Below are positions 1-8,420 of a stretch of 57,476 nucleotides of DNA, in pieces. Source of the stretch: Bacillota bacterium (GTDB taxonomy: Bacteria > Bacillota > Sulfobacillia > JAJZYS01 > JAJYTV01). The notes beneath the pieces were generated by a model. The model saw only the letters and a list, made by a program, of their open reading frames with translations. It ran no database searches and was not told where the DNA came from. The stretch is taken from assembly GCA_021793215.1 (NCBI GenBank), contig JAJYTE010000013.1, positions 1 through 57,476 on the forward strand, in the 5' to 3' direction. The position numbers and the translations under genes were made by a program. Numbering within the stretch: position 1 is the first letter of the stretch; every line of letters begins with the position of its first letter.

Positions 1-1
1 T

Positions 2-496
2 CCGATGGGCGGCTCCTCGAGCGGGATGGTGTCGGGACAGGGTAGCAGTTCCTCGCAAGGCCAGTCGGGCGGCAGCTCGGGCGGCTCGTCCTCGGGTGGG
101 ATGCAGTCGTCCGGCGGTGGTTCGTCCGGTGGTTCGTCCGGGGGTTCGTCCGGAGGTTCCTCCGGAGGTTCCTCCGGCGGCAGCTCCGGCGGCTCGTCGG
201 GTTCCTCCAGCGGCGGCTCCTCGAGCAGCTCTTCCGGCGGCAACGCCCAGCTCGAGCAGGCGCTCTCCACGCCGACGGGCGAGAAAGCGCTCGAGGCGAC
301 GATGGAGAAGATCATCCAGTCGCCGAAGATGTCCCAGGCGATCTCATCGGCCGTGAAGCAGGCCCTGCTGCAACTCGCCAGTTCATCCGGCGGCGGTTCG
401 TCAAGCGGGTCCTCCGGAGGTTCTTCGGGTGGCTCGGGCGGAGGCGGAGGAGGCGGCGGCGGGTCGAGCGGCGCATCCACGGGCGGAGCAGGCTAG
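2..496 (+). CDS. Gly/Ser-rich low-complexity protein, 5' partial (possibly GerD-like)
   Basis: The frame is open from base 2 to a TAG at 494-496, so the gene probably starts upstream of the window; the first in-frame ATG is at base 5. Almost the whole product is Gly/Ser runs (GGSS-type repeats). One non-repetitive helical island lies at about residues 80-125 and contains TPTGEKALEATMEKIIQSPK. A Gly/Ser-rich protein with a short helical core of the kind 'TP-GKK-L...ILSDPKM' resembles GerD-like spore-germination lipoproteins, but no signal peptide or lipobox is visible because the 5' end is missing. The name is a weak inference; the reading frame and composition are seen directly. Confidence 0.5.
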   Translation, partial: PMGGSSSGMVSGQGSSSSQGQSGGSSGGSSSGGMQSSGGGSSGGSSGGSSGGSSGGSSGGSSGGSSGSSSGGSSSSSSGGNAQLEQALSTPTGEKALEATMEKIIQSPKMSQAISSAVKQALLQLASSSGGGSSSGSSGGSSGGSGGGGGGGGGSSGASTGGAG

Positions 497-589
497 CGTA
501 CGCTGGCCTGTAAAATCGTTCCTTCGTGAATGCAATAATGTACAGGAAAACTGTACTCCCCGGCGAAACCCCTTGGCGGAGGGGTGCCG

Positions 590-2122
590 GTGAAGTGGGC
601 CAATTCTCCGAGGACATCTGCGATCGCAGGGCTGTTCGTCGTGAGTTCTTTGGTCGCGACCGCGTCGCTTTGGCTGGGACCGCCCGCGCACCGGAACTTT
701 CCGGTGCTCATCGGTCTTGCCCTCCTCACCCTGGCCACGGCGGCCGTCTCCTACTTCTGGCCCACGTCGATCCGGATCTTCGACCTCTCCTACCCCGCGA
801 TCGTGTACATCACCATCGGAGTGCTGGCCTCCGGGGGTCAGGGCTCCCCACTCTTCTCACTCTACTTCGTCGTCGTCGCTGGGGCAGCGCTCGTGCAACC
901 GTTCCGGCGCGTGCTGCCGATCGCGCTCACGTCGGTCATCCTCAGCTTGGCGCCGCTCCTGTTCGCCCCGCTGCAACCCGACTTCATCGCTAGGACGTTC
1001 GTGATGGACGCGATGATCCTGGTCGTTGCGTATCTTTCTTCCTTCCTCTCCGCCGACGCGCGTGAGCAGCGCCGCGTGCGGCGGCTCCTCGAGGAGATCT
1101 TCCTTGCGAGCAGCTTCAAGAGCGGGGAGGACCTCAGCCAGATGTTGCGCGGCCTCGTCGCCGTGCTGCGCCGCCTCACCTCGTCTGACTACGCCGTCTG
1201 CTACCTCATGGCCGAGGACGGCACGCAGCTCACACCGGAGGCCGTGGACATCGCCGCGGGGTTCTCCAGCGACGACGCTTCGGTCCTCACGTCCTGGCCC
1301 GTCGCCGTTGGGCGCGGCATGGCCGGATGGGTCGCGCGGACCGGTGAACCTGTACTCTGCGCGGACATCGAGCGCGACGACCGCGCGGAGAGGATCCCGG
1401 GCACCCCGGAAGTCCCGACGTCGGCGGTGTTCGTGCCACTGAAGATCGGCGAGCAGGTGGTCGGCGTGCTCCGGCTCTCGCACCTGGGTGCGAACCACTT
1501 CGGAGAAGCGGACCTGCGCCTCGCGGAGGTGTTCGGTCGGCACGCGACATTTGCGATCGAGAACGCGCGGCTGTTCGACGAGACCGGCCGACTCTACCGG
1601 AAGATGCGTCTTCTGAGCGTGACGGATGGCCTTACGGGCCTCTACAACCAGCGATACCTCGATGAGGCCGCTCCTCCCCTCCTGCGGCAGGCGCAGGAGA
1701 GCGAACGGCCACTCTCGGTTCTGATGGTCGACTCCGACTCCCTGAAGATGCTCAACGACCGGTTCGGTCACGCGGCGGGGGATCGTTTCCTTCGCGAACT
1801 CGCCGAGTTGATGCGGCGGGAGGTTCGCACAACCGACACCGTCGTACGCTACGCGGGCGACGAGTTCATCATCCTACTACCGGACGCCTCGACGGAGGCT
1901 GCGCAGCGCATCGCGGAGCGCATCCGGCTGGCAGCCCAGGACATGCCGCTCGGGTACGGCATTCCCCTGGCGGTCAGTGTGGGCATCGCCACCTACCCCG
2001 ATCATGCGGACGACCTCGAGGGTCTGATGCGGGCAGCGGATCAAGCCATGTACACCAGTAAGGGCGCTGGTCGCAACCGAAGCACGATCTACTCCATCAC
2101 GAGAGATCAGAGCGGTTCGTAG
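590..2122 (+). CDS. Membrane-bound GAF-GGDEF diguanylate cyclase
   Basis: Predicted c-di-GMP synthase. About six hydrophobic segments occupy residues 15-160, followed by a GAF domain (about 165-325) and a C-terminal GGDEF domain (about 345-505). The active-site signature reads AGDEF (around residue 425), an accepted variant. The inhibitory I-site RxxD (RTTD) lies five residues before it, so product feedback inhibition is likely. DGLTGLYNQRY marks the start of the cyclase domain. A GGAGG at 578-582 suits GTG 590 (7 nt) better than GTG 584, so 590 was chosen. The membrane and GAF modules suggest an unknown small-molecule or membrane signal. An EAL protein at 25.8 kb could oppose it, but no link between them is shown. 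Confidence 0.9.
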   Translation: MKWANSPRTSAIAGLFVVSSLVATASLWLGPPAHRNFPVLIGLALLTLATAAVSYFWPTSIRIFDLSYPAIVYITIGVLASGGQGSPLFSLYFVVVAGAALVQPFRRVLPIALTSVILSLAPLLFAPLQPDFIARTFVMDAMILVVAYLSSFLSADAREQRRVRRLLEEIFLASSFKSGEDLSQMLRGLVAVLRRLTSSDYAVCYLMAEDGTQLTPEAVDIAAGFSSDDASVLTSWPVAVGRGMAGWVARTGEPVLCADIERDDRAERIPGTPEVPTSAVFVPLKIGEQVVGVLRLSHLGANHFGEADLRLAEVFGRHATFAIENARLFDETGRLYRKMRLLSVTDGLTGLYNQRYLDEAAPPLLRQAQESERPLSVLMVDSDSLKMLNDRFGHAAGDRFLRELAELMRREVRTTDTVVRYAGDEFIILLPDASTEAAQRIAERIRLAAQDMPLGYGIPLAVSVGIATYPDHADDLEGLMRAADQAMYTSKGAGRNRSTIYSITRDQSGS

Positions 2123-2140
2123 GTCGAAGGAGGGGTGGGG

Positions 2141-2485
2141 TTGACGTTGTCAGAGCCAAATACGCCGCGGGGGCTCGCGCTCCTTTTGCGCGTCGTGGGT
2201 TCGGCGCAGACGCCGGACGAGATGGAAGGTGTGCTCACCACGGTGTGGACACCGGGCGAGATGCGGGACGCCGCGCAGCGAGTCGAGGTGGCCGCCCAGC
2301 TCATGGAGGGCTGCACCTACGAGGTCATCGCGCACCACACCGGAGCGTCGACGGCAACCATCAGCCGCGTTCGGCGCTCGCTCGAGCGCGGCGCGGGCAT
2401 GCTGGAGAAAGCGCTCCTGAGGGTGGGGCGCGCCGACGCGCAGTACTCGCACAGATCATGGGCTTCGGGAGGCGGTAGCGACTGA
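2141..2485 (+). CDS. YerC/YecD-type TrpR-like DNA-binding protein
   Basis: Small helical protein (about 114 residues) with a TrpR-fold helix-turn-helix: WTPGEMRDAAQRVEVAAQL, then CTYEVIAHHTGASTATISRV, which gives the recognition helices. This matches the YerC/YecD family of TrpR-like proteins, which are found widely in Bacillota and lack a well-defined regulon. An AGGAGG at about 2128-2133 is almost on top of the upstream GTG 2135, so TTG 2141 is the better start. The stop overlaps the next gene's ATG (TGATG at 2483-2487), so it is probably co-translated with the nitroreductase. The basic C-terminal tail varies in the family. Confidence 0.8.
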   Translation: MTLSEPNTPRGLALLLRVVGSAQTPDEMEGVLTTVWTPGEMRDAAQRVEVAAQLMEGCTYEVIAHHTGASTATISRVRRSLERGAGMLEKALLRVGRADAQYSHRSWASGGGSD

Positions 2486-3054
2486 TGGAGGAGTTCCCCG
2501 TTCTCGACACCGTGCGGCAGCGCCGCACGGTGTACCGTTTCACGGATCGGCAGATCGAGCGAGAAGTTCTCTCCGAGCTGCTCGAGGCGGCGGCGAACGC
2601 GCCCAACCATCGCCACACCGAGCCCTGGCGGTTCATCGTAGTGCGGGGCCCGGCGCTTGCGCGGCTCGGCGAGCTTCGCGTCGCACTACAGCTCGAGCGC
2701 TCCGCGCGTGACGGCAAGCCTGCCGGCAACCTCGACGCCATGCGCGAGGAGGTCACGCAGGCATCCGCTGTCGTGTACGTCGTGCAGCACCTCGACCCGG
2801 ACGAGCGCCGCCGCGGCGAGGATTACGCCTCTTGCGCCATCTCGGCCTACATCCTGCAGCTGACGGCCTGGGAGCGCGGCATCGGCGCGCGCTGGAGCAC
2901 GGGCCAGCTCATCACGAGCCCCAAGGTTCGCCCGTTCCTTGGCCTCGCGGACGACGAGCAGCCCGTCTGCTACCTCGCCCTCGGGTACCCGGACGAGGTG
3001 CCAAGGCCCTGGCGCAAGCGATCCGCGCAGGAGCTTACGCGCTACATCGAGTAG
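2485..3054 (+). CDS. Nitroreductase-family FMN oxidoreductase
   Basis: A 189-residue nitroreductase-like flavoprotein. The N-terminal RQRRTVYRFTDRQIEREVL and AANAPNHRHTEPWRFIVV are the usual FMN-phosphate-binding Arg segment and the 'APS..N.QPW' segment. The C-terminal QPVCYLALGYPDEVPRP is the family's typical closing motif. Length fits the short YdjA/YfkO-like subgroup, which acts as a dimer with FMN at the interface. The natural substrate cannot be deduced. The gene is translationally coupled to the YerC-like gene and its 3' end overlaps the convergent SDR gene by 13 bp. Confidence 0.85.
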   Translation: MEEFPVLDTVRQRRTVYRFTDRQIEREVLSELLEAAANAPNHRHTEPWRFIVVRGPALARLGELRVALQLERSARDGKPAGNLDAMREEVTQASAVVYVVQHLDPDERRRGEDYASCAISAYILQLTAWERGIGARWSTGQLITSPKVRPFLGLADDEQPVCYLALGYPDEVPRPWRKRSAQELTRYIE

Positions 3055-3779
3055 CCGCCGTCGACGGGCAGCGTCACGCCGGAGATGTACCCCGCCCGCG
3101 GCGAAGCGAGGAATTGCACCGCGTCCGCGACTTCCTCTGATCGGCCGAGACGGCCGACCGGGACTTGGCGCGCGAGCTCTGCCCGCTCTTCATCGCTCAG
3201 GCGGTCGAGCATCCGGCTGTCGATCGGACCTGGGGCGATGACGTTCACGGTAACGCCGCTGCGCCCCACCTCGCCGAGCAGCGCGCGCGCGAGTGCCCCG
3301 TAACCCGCCTTCGCTGCGGCGTAGGCGGCCTCCATCGAACCGCCCCGCTGGCCGAACACGGAACCGATCAGCACCACGCGGCCGAAGCCCTCGCGCACCA
3401 TGCCCGGGAGCATCGCCTGGAGCAGCCGGAAGGCAGCACCGAGGTGCACGTCCTGCAACTTCCGCCACGTCGACAAGGGAAGATCCTGCACGAGGTCGAA
3501 CTGACTGATGCCCGCAGCGTGGACGAGCACCTGCGGCGGTCCGATGCGTGCGAGGGCGCGCGCGGCGAAGCGGTCCACCTCCGCGAGATCGGTGAAGTCC
3601 GCGGAGATCGCGTGGGCCTCTGCTCCCCGTTGCGAAAGTTCCTCTCGGAGGGTTCGCGCCGGCACCTCTTGCATGTGATAGTGAAGGACGAGGCGTGTTC
3701 CGGGCAGTGCAAGGGCGCGCGCGACGGCCGCGCCGATCTCGCCGCTCGCGCCGGTGACGACAATGCGCGATGCCTGCAT
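3042..3779 (-). CDS. SDR-family oxidoreductase (FabG-like)
   Basis: Classical 245-residue short-chain dehydrogenase/reductase. The N-terminal TGASGEIG is the dinucleotide-binding glycine motif. HAAGIS corresponds to the NNAG segment with N to H. The catalytic Ser sits in IGSVFGQRGG and the Tyr/Lys pair in AYAAAKAGYGAL. APGPIDSRM and the C-terminal YISGVTLPVDGGYSM are typical of 3-oxoacyl-ACP-reductase-like (FabG/YmfI) proteins. The substrate is not determinable. Its 5' end faces the D-amino-acid aminotransferase gene and its 3' end overlaps the nitroreductase gene convergently. Confidence 0.85.
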   Translation of the reverse strand: MQASRIVVTGASGEIGAAVARALALPGTRLVLHYHMQEVPARTLREELSQRGAEAHAISADFTDLAEVDRFAARALARIGPPQVLVHAAGISQFDLVQDLPLSTWRKLQDVHLGAAFRLLQAMLPGMVREGFGRVVLIGSVFGQRGGSMEAAYAAAKAGYGALARALLGEVGRSGVTVNVIAPGPIDSRMLDRLSDEERAELARQVPVGRLGRSEEVADAVQFLASPRAGYISGVTLPVDGGYSM

Positions 3780-3813
3780 GGGGCACCTCCCAGAGCACGG
3801 GCGGATGGAAGGA

Positions 3814-4686
3814 ATGGTGGGCCATTTGCTGATCTACTTGGACGGCGAGTACCTGGACTACAGCGAGGCCCGGCTGCCCGTCGACGAGCGCGGGCTGCAG
3901 TTCGCGGACGGCGTCTACGAAGTGGCGCTGATCTGGGACGGACAGTACATCGACCTTGACCGGCACCTGCAGCGCCTCGAGCGGTCCGCGGCGGCGGTCG
4001 AGTTGACGCTGCCGTTCACGAGGTCTGAGATTCGCGCGGTGGCCGAAGAGCTCCTGCGGCGCGAGGGCCCGCGCCAGGCGAACCTCTACCTGCAGGTCAC
4101 GCGCGGCGTCGCGCCGCGCGACCACCGCTTCCCGCCGAACGTCGTTCCGCCAACGGTGATCGCCTACCTGAAGGATGCGCACTTCGACCACGACGGCGTC
4201 CAGAACGGCGTCGCCGCCATCACGGAGCCGGACTTGCGCTGGCTGCGCTGCGACATCAAGTCGGTCGCGCTGCTGCCGAACGTGCTCGCGCGCCAGCACG
4301 CCGCCGCCCGGGGCGTGCGCGAGGCGATCCTGGTGCGTGCCGGGGTCGGGGTCACCGAGGGATCCGCGACGAACCTCTGGCTCGTGCGCCACGGCAGCAT
4401 TGTCACCGCACCGGAGAGCAACTGGATCCTCTCGGGCATCGTGCGCGGCGTCGTGATGGAACTGGCCCGGTCGGAGATGCTGCCGGTCGCCGAACGCTTC
4501 GCGACGCAGGAGGAACTGATGCAGGCGGACGAAGTGTTCCTTACAGGCACCACCACATTCGTCACGCCCATCGTGGAGATCGATGGCAGGCCGATCGGCG
4601 ACGGGACGCCGGGCCCGGTGACGACGCGCCTGCAGGAGCGGTACATGGAGAGGATCGCGCGCCTCGCGAGTCACGTCGCGGACTAA
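3814..4686 (+). CDS. dat: D-amino-acid aminotransferase (class IV, PLP)
   Basis: Fold-type IV PLP transaminase. In Bacillota this enzyme interconverts D-Ala and D-Glu for peptidoglycan precursors. The Schiff-base lysine is in RCDIKSVALLPNVLA (about K149), a segment close to that of known D-amino-acid transaminases. DERGLQFADGVYE and TEGSATNLW (cofactor phosphate side) are conserved, as is LTGTTTFVTPI near the end. The open frame extends upstream to 3754, but the family normally begins just before the 'YLDGEY' strand. ATG 3814 or GTG 3817, behind GGAAGGA, are the likely starts. A branched-chain or 4-amino-4-deoxychorismate enzyme is less likely given the DIKSVALLPN sequence. Confidence 0.87.
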   Translation: MVGHLLIYLDGEYLDYSEARLPVDERGLQFADGVYEVALIWDGQYIDLDRHLQRLERSAAAVELTLPFTRSEIRAVAEELLRREGPRQANLYLQVTRGVAPRDHRFPPNVVPPTVIAYLKDAHFDHDGVQNGVAAITEPDLRWLRCDIKSVALLPNVLARQHAAARGVREAILVRAGVGVTEGSATNLWLVRHGSIVTAPESNWILSGIVRGVVMELARSEMLPVAERFATQEELMQADEVFLTGTTTFVTPIVEIDGRPIGDGTPGPVTTRLQERYMERIARLASHVAD

Positions 4687-4740
4687 GGCACTGGCCGCCG
4701 CCACCGCCGCCGCATAGGAAGGTGCGGAGGGGGTGAGGTG

Positions 4741-5043
4741 GTGGTTCGCATGTGGCCAATCCCCGTCGGCGAGCGCACCGCGCTCGGTATCGAGGTGGAA
4801 TTGCCGCGTACGCACCTGGCGATCGTTACGACGGACGAGGGGTACATCATGTGCGGTGCGCTGGACGTGGCGCTCCTCTCGGAGAAGCTCAGGGCGCGCG
4901 GCATCGTCGCTGGCAGGGCGGTGGGGGTACGTACGGTGGAGGAACTCCTCGCCGCACCGCTCGAAGCGGTGACGCCCGCCGCCGAGGCGCGTGGAGTGCA
5001 GGTAGGGATGGCCGGCGAAGAGGCGATCGGGCGGATGTTCTAA
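4741..5043 (+). CDS. YunC-like DUF1805 protein
   Basis: Small single-domain protein (about 100 residues) of the DUF1805/YunC type: VELPRTHLAIVTTDEGYIMC, then GALDVALLSEKLRARGI and GVRTVEELLAAPLE. Members are small alpha/beta proteins with no assigned biochemical role. GGAGGGGG at 4726-4733 gives a 7-nt spacer to GTG 4741 and only 4 nt to GTG 4738; both are in frame. It follows dat by about 55 bp on the same strand and ends at a strong terminator, so it may be the last gene of that unit. Function unknown. Confidence 0.8.
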   Translation: MVRMWPIPVGERTALGIEVELPRTHLAIVTTDEGYIMCGALDVALLSEKLRARGIVAGRAVGVRTVEELLAAPLEAVTPAAEARGVQVGMAGEEAIGRMF

Positions 5044-5079
5044 GGAGCGGGCGAGGCAACTCGCCCGCTCCCCGTTTGT
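5044..5079 (+). terminator. Intrinsic terminator after the YunC-like gene
   Basis: A perfect 12-bp stem (GGAGCGGGCGAG / CTCGCCCGCTCC) with a GCAA loop begins immediately after the TAA and is followed by CCGTTTGT. Confidence 0.85.
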
Positions 5080-5144
5080 AACGAAACGGGTGTCTCCAGT
5101 GCACCAATGGGTTAGGAACGCTGAGCGGCGGGGGGCGACGGCCG

Positions 5145-5627
5145 GTGGCGGAGCACGGTGTCGAGGCCTGGTACGCCGCGCAGTCGCCCGCCGTGCGACG
5201 CTACCTACTCGCCCTCACCGCTGACCCGCAGCTCGCGGACGACCTGACGCAGGAGACCTTCGTGCAGGCGCTGGTCTCGGTGCACGGGTACCGCGGCGGC
5301 AGCGTACGCGCGTACCTTGTGGGCATCGCGCGGCGCGTCTACGCCCGCACCGTCGAGAGGGAACGAAGAGAGCGCGAGGCGCGGGCCCGCAGTGGAGCAC
5401 CACCGCCCGGGGCGGAGGCGGAGGCGTTCTCTGAGGGCGAGGCCGTCCTGCCGGACCTACCGGCGGACGACCGGTACCTCCTGGTCGGTCGGGGGATCTG
5501 GCGACGGCCGTTCGCCGAGATCGCCCAGGACCTCGGTCGGACGGAGAACTGGGCGAGAGTGCGCTACTTTCGGCTGATTGCACGGCTCAGAGAGGATCTT
5601 GGAGAGGCGGGTGAACGCGATGTCTGA
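5145..5627 (+). CDS. ECF-type RNA polymerase sigma factor
   Basis: A 160-residue sigma-70 factor with only regions 2 and 4. Region 2 contains LADDLTQETFVQALVSV (core-binding and -10 recognition). Region 4 is the weak helix-turn-helix RRPFAEIAQDLGRTENWARV. The linker is Gly/Pro/Glu rich. The next gene overlaps its 3' end and encodes a zinc-binding anti-sigma factor, so this is a classic ECF sigma/anti-sigma pair likely to control a membrane- or envelope-stress regulon. GTG 5145 follows a GGCGGGGGGCGA Shine-Dalgarno-like stretch. Target genes are unknown. Confidence 0.85.
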   Translation: MAEHGVEAWYAAQSPAVRRYLLALTADPQLADDLTQETFVQALVSVHGYRGGSVRAYLVGIARRVYARTVERERREREARARSGAPPPGAEAEAFSEGEAVLPDLPADDRYLLVGRGIWRRPFAEIAQDLGRTENWARVRYFRLIARLREDLGEAGERDV

Positions 5628-7128
5628 TCGGGGGCGGATGTGTGCGGTGGTGGAAGACCTCCTGCCGCTCTGGCGCGAAGGACTCGTGTCCACTGAGACG
5701 TCCGCGTTCCTGGAGGAGCACCTGGCGGACTGCCCTCACTGCAAGGAGCTCTCCCGCGCCGCAAGGGGCGTAGAGCAGCGGCTGGCCGCGCAGGCGTCCC
5801 CTGGGGAGAGCGCAGGCGAGACACCCGAGGAATCCTCGAGCCGTTTCCTACGCCGTCTGCGCCGCAGGAAGCAGGCCGTCCTCGCCGGCATTGGAGCCCT
5901 AGTGGTCGCGGCGGGCGCCCTGGGCGCGGCGGCGTCCTCGGTTGCGCAGCCGACCGCCGCGCAGCGCTACCAGCAGTTCCTCGATACCGTCCCCGGCTAC
6001 GGGGCGGCCGCCGTGGACGGCTCGCTCGTCCCTCTCCACCAGACCGTGCGGATCGGGGACGAGACGGTGACGCTGCGCGCGTTCTACGCCACGTACTTCG
6101 GCTCGTACGTCGTGTTCACCGCGCAGGGACAGCGCGGCACCTCGGCGCTTGTGCCGAACGTCTCGAGCGGGCGGGAAGCGATTGGCCCGGCTCCCGGAAG
6201 CTCCGCTCCGACTGGAAAGGGAGCGCTCGCGGGTTACGTCGAGCTCACCGGGCTGCAGGTGCCCACGCCGTTCACCCTGCCGAAGTACAGGTACGATCCA
6301 ACGAGCTTCCAGCTGCGGTTCTCGCTCGCAGCGGTGCAGGGCTCTCGCGCCACCGTCTTTGTCCGTGTGCCGAAGAGCGCCTACTCCCTGCACGGCGCCG
6401 TGACGCGCCGCCACCCCCTGACGGTCCATGCGCCGGACGTCACGGTGCGCTTAGAGAGCCTCGAGATCTCGAGCGCGGGCACCCTCGTCCGCGGCGAGGC
6501 TCGCGGCGCCGTGGGAGCCTGGATCGTGGGACCGAAGTGCCTGGGATTCCTCGGCTCGCCGAATTGCGATAGGGCAGGGCAGGGTTTCGCGCCTCCTGGC
6601 GCGGATGGCTGGCAGCCATTCTACTGGATCATGGAGGCGCCACCGCGCGCGTCAGGGCAGATCGGGGCCATCTCGCTGCCGCTGCGCGGCGTCGAGGTGC
6701 TGACGCCGATGAGCGTGACGGCCACAGTCGACTGGCCGCCGAAGGTTATGGGGCAGGGTGTGTTTCGACCGCCGCAGCCCGTTGCGCTCGGCAGATCTGG
6801 TGCCTACCGCGTGGCGCTTGCGTCGAACGCGAACGACTCGGGGGTAACGGTCCAGGTGCGTCCTTCGGAGAAGAACCAGCGGCTCCCCCGGATGCTCGGA
6901 CTTCAGGGCATTTCGGTGATGCTGCCGGATGGCACGATCACCGGCGGCACGAACAACGCTGAGATCATGGACGGCGAGCCGGGAAAGTGGGAGTGGGACT
7001 TCCCGGCGAAGTGGAAGCAGCCGCCGACCCGAGAAGAACTGACGCAGGCGGGCAGGGCAAAGGTCACGGTCACCCTGAACACCTACCCGCTGCATGCCTT
7101 CCCCAAGGGAACGGTTTGGCGCCCCTGA
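5620..7128 (+). CDS. Zinc-finger anti-sigma factor with large extracytoplasmic domain
   Basis: The N-terminus has the zinc anti-sigma motif HLADCPHC (HxxxCxxC), which binds the ECF sigma factor encoded immediately upstream. Around residues 80-105 a basic stretch (RFLRRLRRRKQ) precedes one transmembrane helix. The remaining ~390 residues are extracytoplasmic beta-rich sequence, reminiscent of DUF4179-type sensor domains of Bacillus anti-sigma factors. ATG 5620 overlaps the sigma stop codon. GTG 5611 is an alternative start nearer to GGAGAGG (5601-5607). The signal sensed cannot be read from the sequence. Confidence 0.8.
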   Translation: MSDRGRMCAVVEDLLPLWREGLVSTETSAFLEEHLADCPHCKELSRAARGVEQRLAAQASPGESAGETPEESSSRFLRRLRRRKQAVLAGIGALVVAAGALGAAASSVAQPTAAQRYQQFLDTVPGYGAAAVDGSLVPLHQTVRIGDETVTLRAFYATYFGSYVVFTAQGQRGTSALVPNVSSGREAIGPAPGSSAPTGKGALAGYVELTGLQVPTPFTLPKYRYDPTSFQLRFSLAAVQGSRATVFVRVPKSAYSLHGAVTRRHPLTVHAPDVTVRLESLEISSAGTLVRGEARGAVGAWIVGPKCLGFLGSPNCDRAGQGFAPPGADGWQPFYWIMEAPPRASGQIGAISLPLRGVEVLTPMSVTATVDWPPKVMGQGVFRPPQPVALGRSGAYRVALASNANDSGVTVQVRPSEKNQRLPRMLGLQGISVMLPDGTITGGTNNAEIMDGEPGKWEWDFPAKWKQPPTREELTQAGRAKVTVTLNTYPLHAFPKGTVWRP

Positions 7129-7313
7129 CGGCAGGACCAGCGGGTGCCGATCGCGCCAGCCCATGAAAATCCTCTAAGAATTCGCGTAACCGATCGGCGG
7201 ATGGCGGTGTTCTCCCTGGTAGACGCGGGCGGCGCCTGGATTCCAAAAAGTGTCCACTTGACGCCCTCCGCACCGCAGGCGCAATGATCGCGCTAAGGGA
7301 GAGCACACCCACC
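7129..7313 (+). other. Intergenic region before the deacetylase gene
   Basis: A 185-bp gap. A TTGACG at about 7258-7263 could be a -35 box, but no convincing -10 box follows at the right distance. An alternative in-frame ATG at 7284 lacks a ribosome-binding site. Nothing else was recognised here. Confidence 0.3.
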
Positions 7314-8399
7314 ATGAAGGCTTCGACCCCGGCACTCTGCGCGACCCTGATGCTGGCCCCCTTGGTGCTCTCCGGCTGCGGGGCCGTCGCACCGACGACC
7401 CTGAACGCAGCGAAGCCTTCTGCCCCCAAAGCGCACCGCAGCGCAGTGAATCCAAAGGAAACTGCTCCCACCAGTGTCCCGGACCCGAAGCCGACGGCGG
7501 GCAACGAACTCGGCGTCGTGCCCATCCTCGAGTACCACAACATCGGACCCACCGAGGGACGCTGGCAGAGGACGCCGCGGGGACTCACCGCCGACCTCAC
7601 ATGGCTCTACGAGCACAACTTCGCGCTCGTCACGATGCAGCAGTACGAGTCGGGGGACATGAACATCCCGGCGGGGAAGCATCCGGCGGTGCTGACGTTC
7701 GACGACGGCGACTACTCGCAGTTCCAGTGGACAAGCGCCCACATCCCGACGCCCACGTCCGCGGTCGGGGTGCTTGAGGCGTTCGCGGCCGCCCACCCGG
7801 ACTTCCACGTGACCGCGACCTTCTTCCTGAACGCGAACCCCTTCGGGTCGGATTCCGTGGCCAAGATGCAGTGGCTCGTAGCCCATGGCTTCGAGCTCGG
7901 CAACCACACCTACACCCACGCGAACATCAACAGCCTGAACGCCCAGGGCATCGAGAAGGAGATCGGGGAGGAGGAGACCTACATCGAGCATGCAGTGCCG
8001 GGCTACGTTCCGGTATCCTTCGCTCTGCCCTACGGCGGGCTGCCGCAAGATGCTGCGGACCGCACAGCTGTGCTCGATGGGACGTACCAGGGCACGTCCT
8101 GGCACTTCCTCGGGGTTGCGCTCGTCGGAGCGAACCCGGCTGCATCCCCCTTCAGCCGCGCCTTCTCCATCAGCGTACCGCGTATCCAGGTCTGCGACCC
8201 CTCGCTCGTCGCCGCGAGCACCCGCTACTACATCCTCTCGGGATACGAGTCCGAGTTCGCGAAGAATCCCGCGATGCTCTACACGAGCAGCGGCAGCGCG
8301 AAGTGGATCAGCTTCCCGGCGGCGCAAGCGGGTCAGTTGAATCCTGCCTACAGCGCGCGGGCCGACGCCTTGACCGAAGCGGCTTCCGCAGCGAAGTAG
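7314..8399 (+). CDS. Lipoprotein polysaccharide deacetylase (NodB/CE4-like)
   Basis: The secreted precursor begins with a lipoprotein signal peptide ending in the lipobox LVLSGC (Cys about residue 22), followed by a Pro/Lys/Thr linker. The catalytic domain shows VPILEYHNI, the metal and nucleophile motif LTFDDGD (about residue 125) and GNHTYTHANIN (about 195), which supplies the two metal His residues. It therefore probably deacetylates an envelope polysaccharide or peptidoglycan at the outer membrane face. ATG 7314 follows AAGGGAGAG at a 10-nt spacing and gives a clean signal peptide. The gene ends in a bidirectional hairpin shared with the convergent selenoprotein candidate. Confidence 0.88.
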   Translation: MKASTPALCATLMLAPLVLSGCGAVAPTTLNAAKPSAPKAHRSAVNPKETAPTSVPDPKPTAGNELGVVPILEYHNIGPTEGRWQRTPRGLTADLTWLYEHNFALVTMQQYESGDMNIPAGKHPAVLTFDDGDYSQFQWTSAHIPTPTSAVGVLEAFAAAHPDFHVTATFFLNANPFGSDSVAKMQWLVAHGFELGNHTYTHANINSLNAQGIEKEIGEEETYIEHAVPGYVPVSFALPYGGLPQDAADRTAVLDGTYQGTSWHFLGVALVGANPAASPFSRAFSISVPRIQVCDPSLVAASTRYYILSGYESEFAKNPAMLYTSSGSAKWISFPAAQAGQLNPAYSARADALTEAASAAK

Positions 8400-8414
8400 C
8401 TGCGGAGGCCGCTC
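8381..8414. terminator. Bidirectional hairpin between convergent genes
   Basis: A 14-bp stem with one wobble pair (GCGGCTTCCGCAGC / GCTGCGGAGGCCGC) around a GAAGTA loop spans the stop codon of the deacetylase gene and faces the 3' end of the Spx/ArsC-like gene. A T-run is weak on both strands. Confidence 0.65.
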
Positions 8415-8420
8415 CTTCGC

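Noticed and set aside
5-496. The Gly/Ser repeats as a silk-like or adhesin repeat domain
   Set aside because: The repeat is simple low-complexity sequence with no signal peptide or wall-anchor motif in view, and the gene is cut at the window edge.
857-1771. Long open frames on the opposite strand of conserved genes (also at 3190-4815, 13240-15531, 23800-25539, 55258-56973)
   Set aside because: They are antisense shadows in high-GC DNA with Arg/Gly/Pro-rich translations, no family similarity and no ribosome-binding sites, while the sense frames encode clear protein families.
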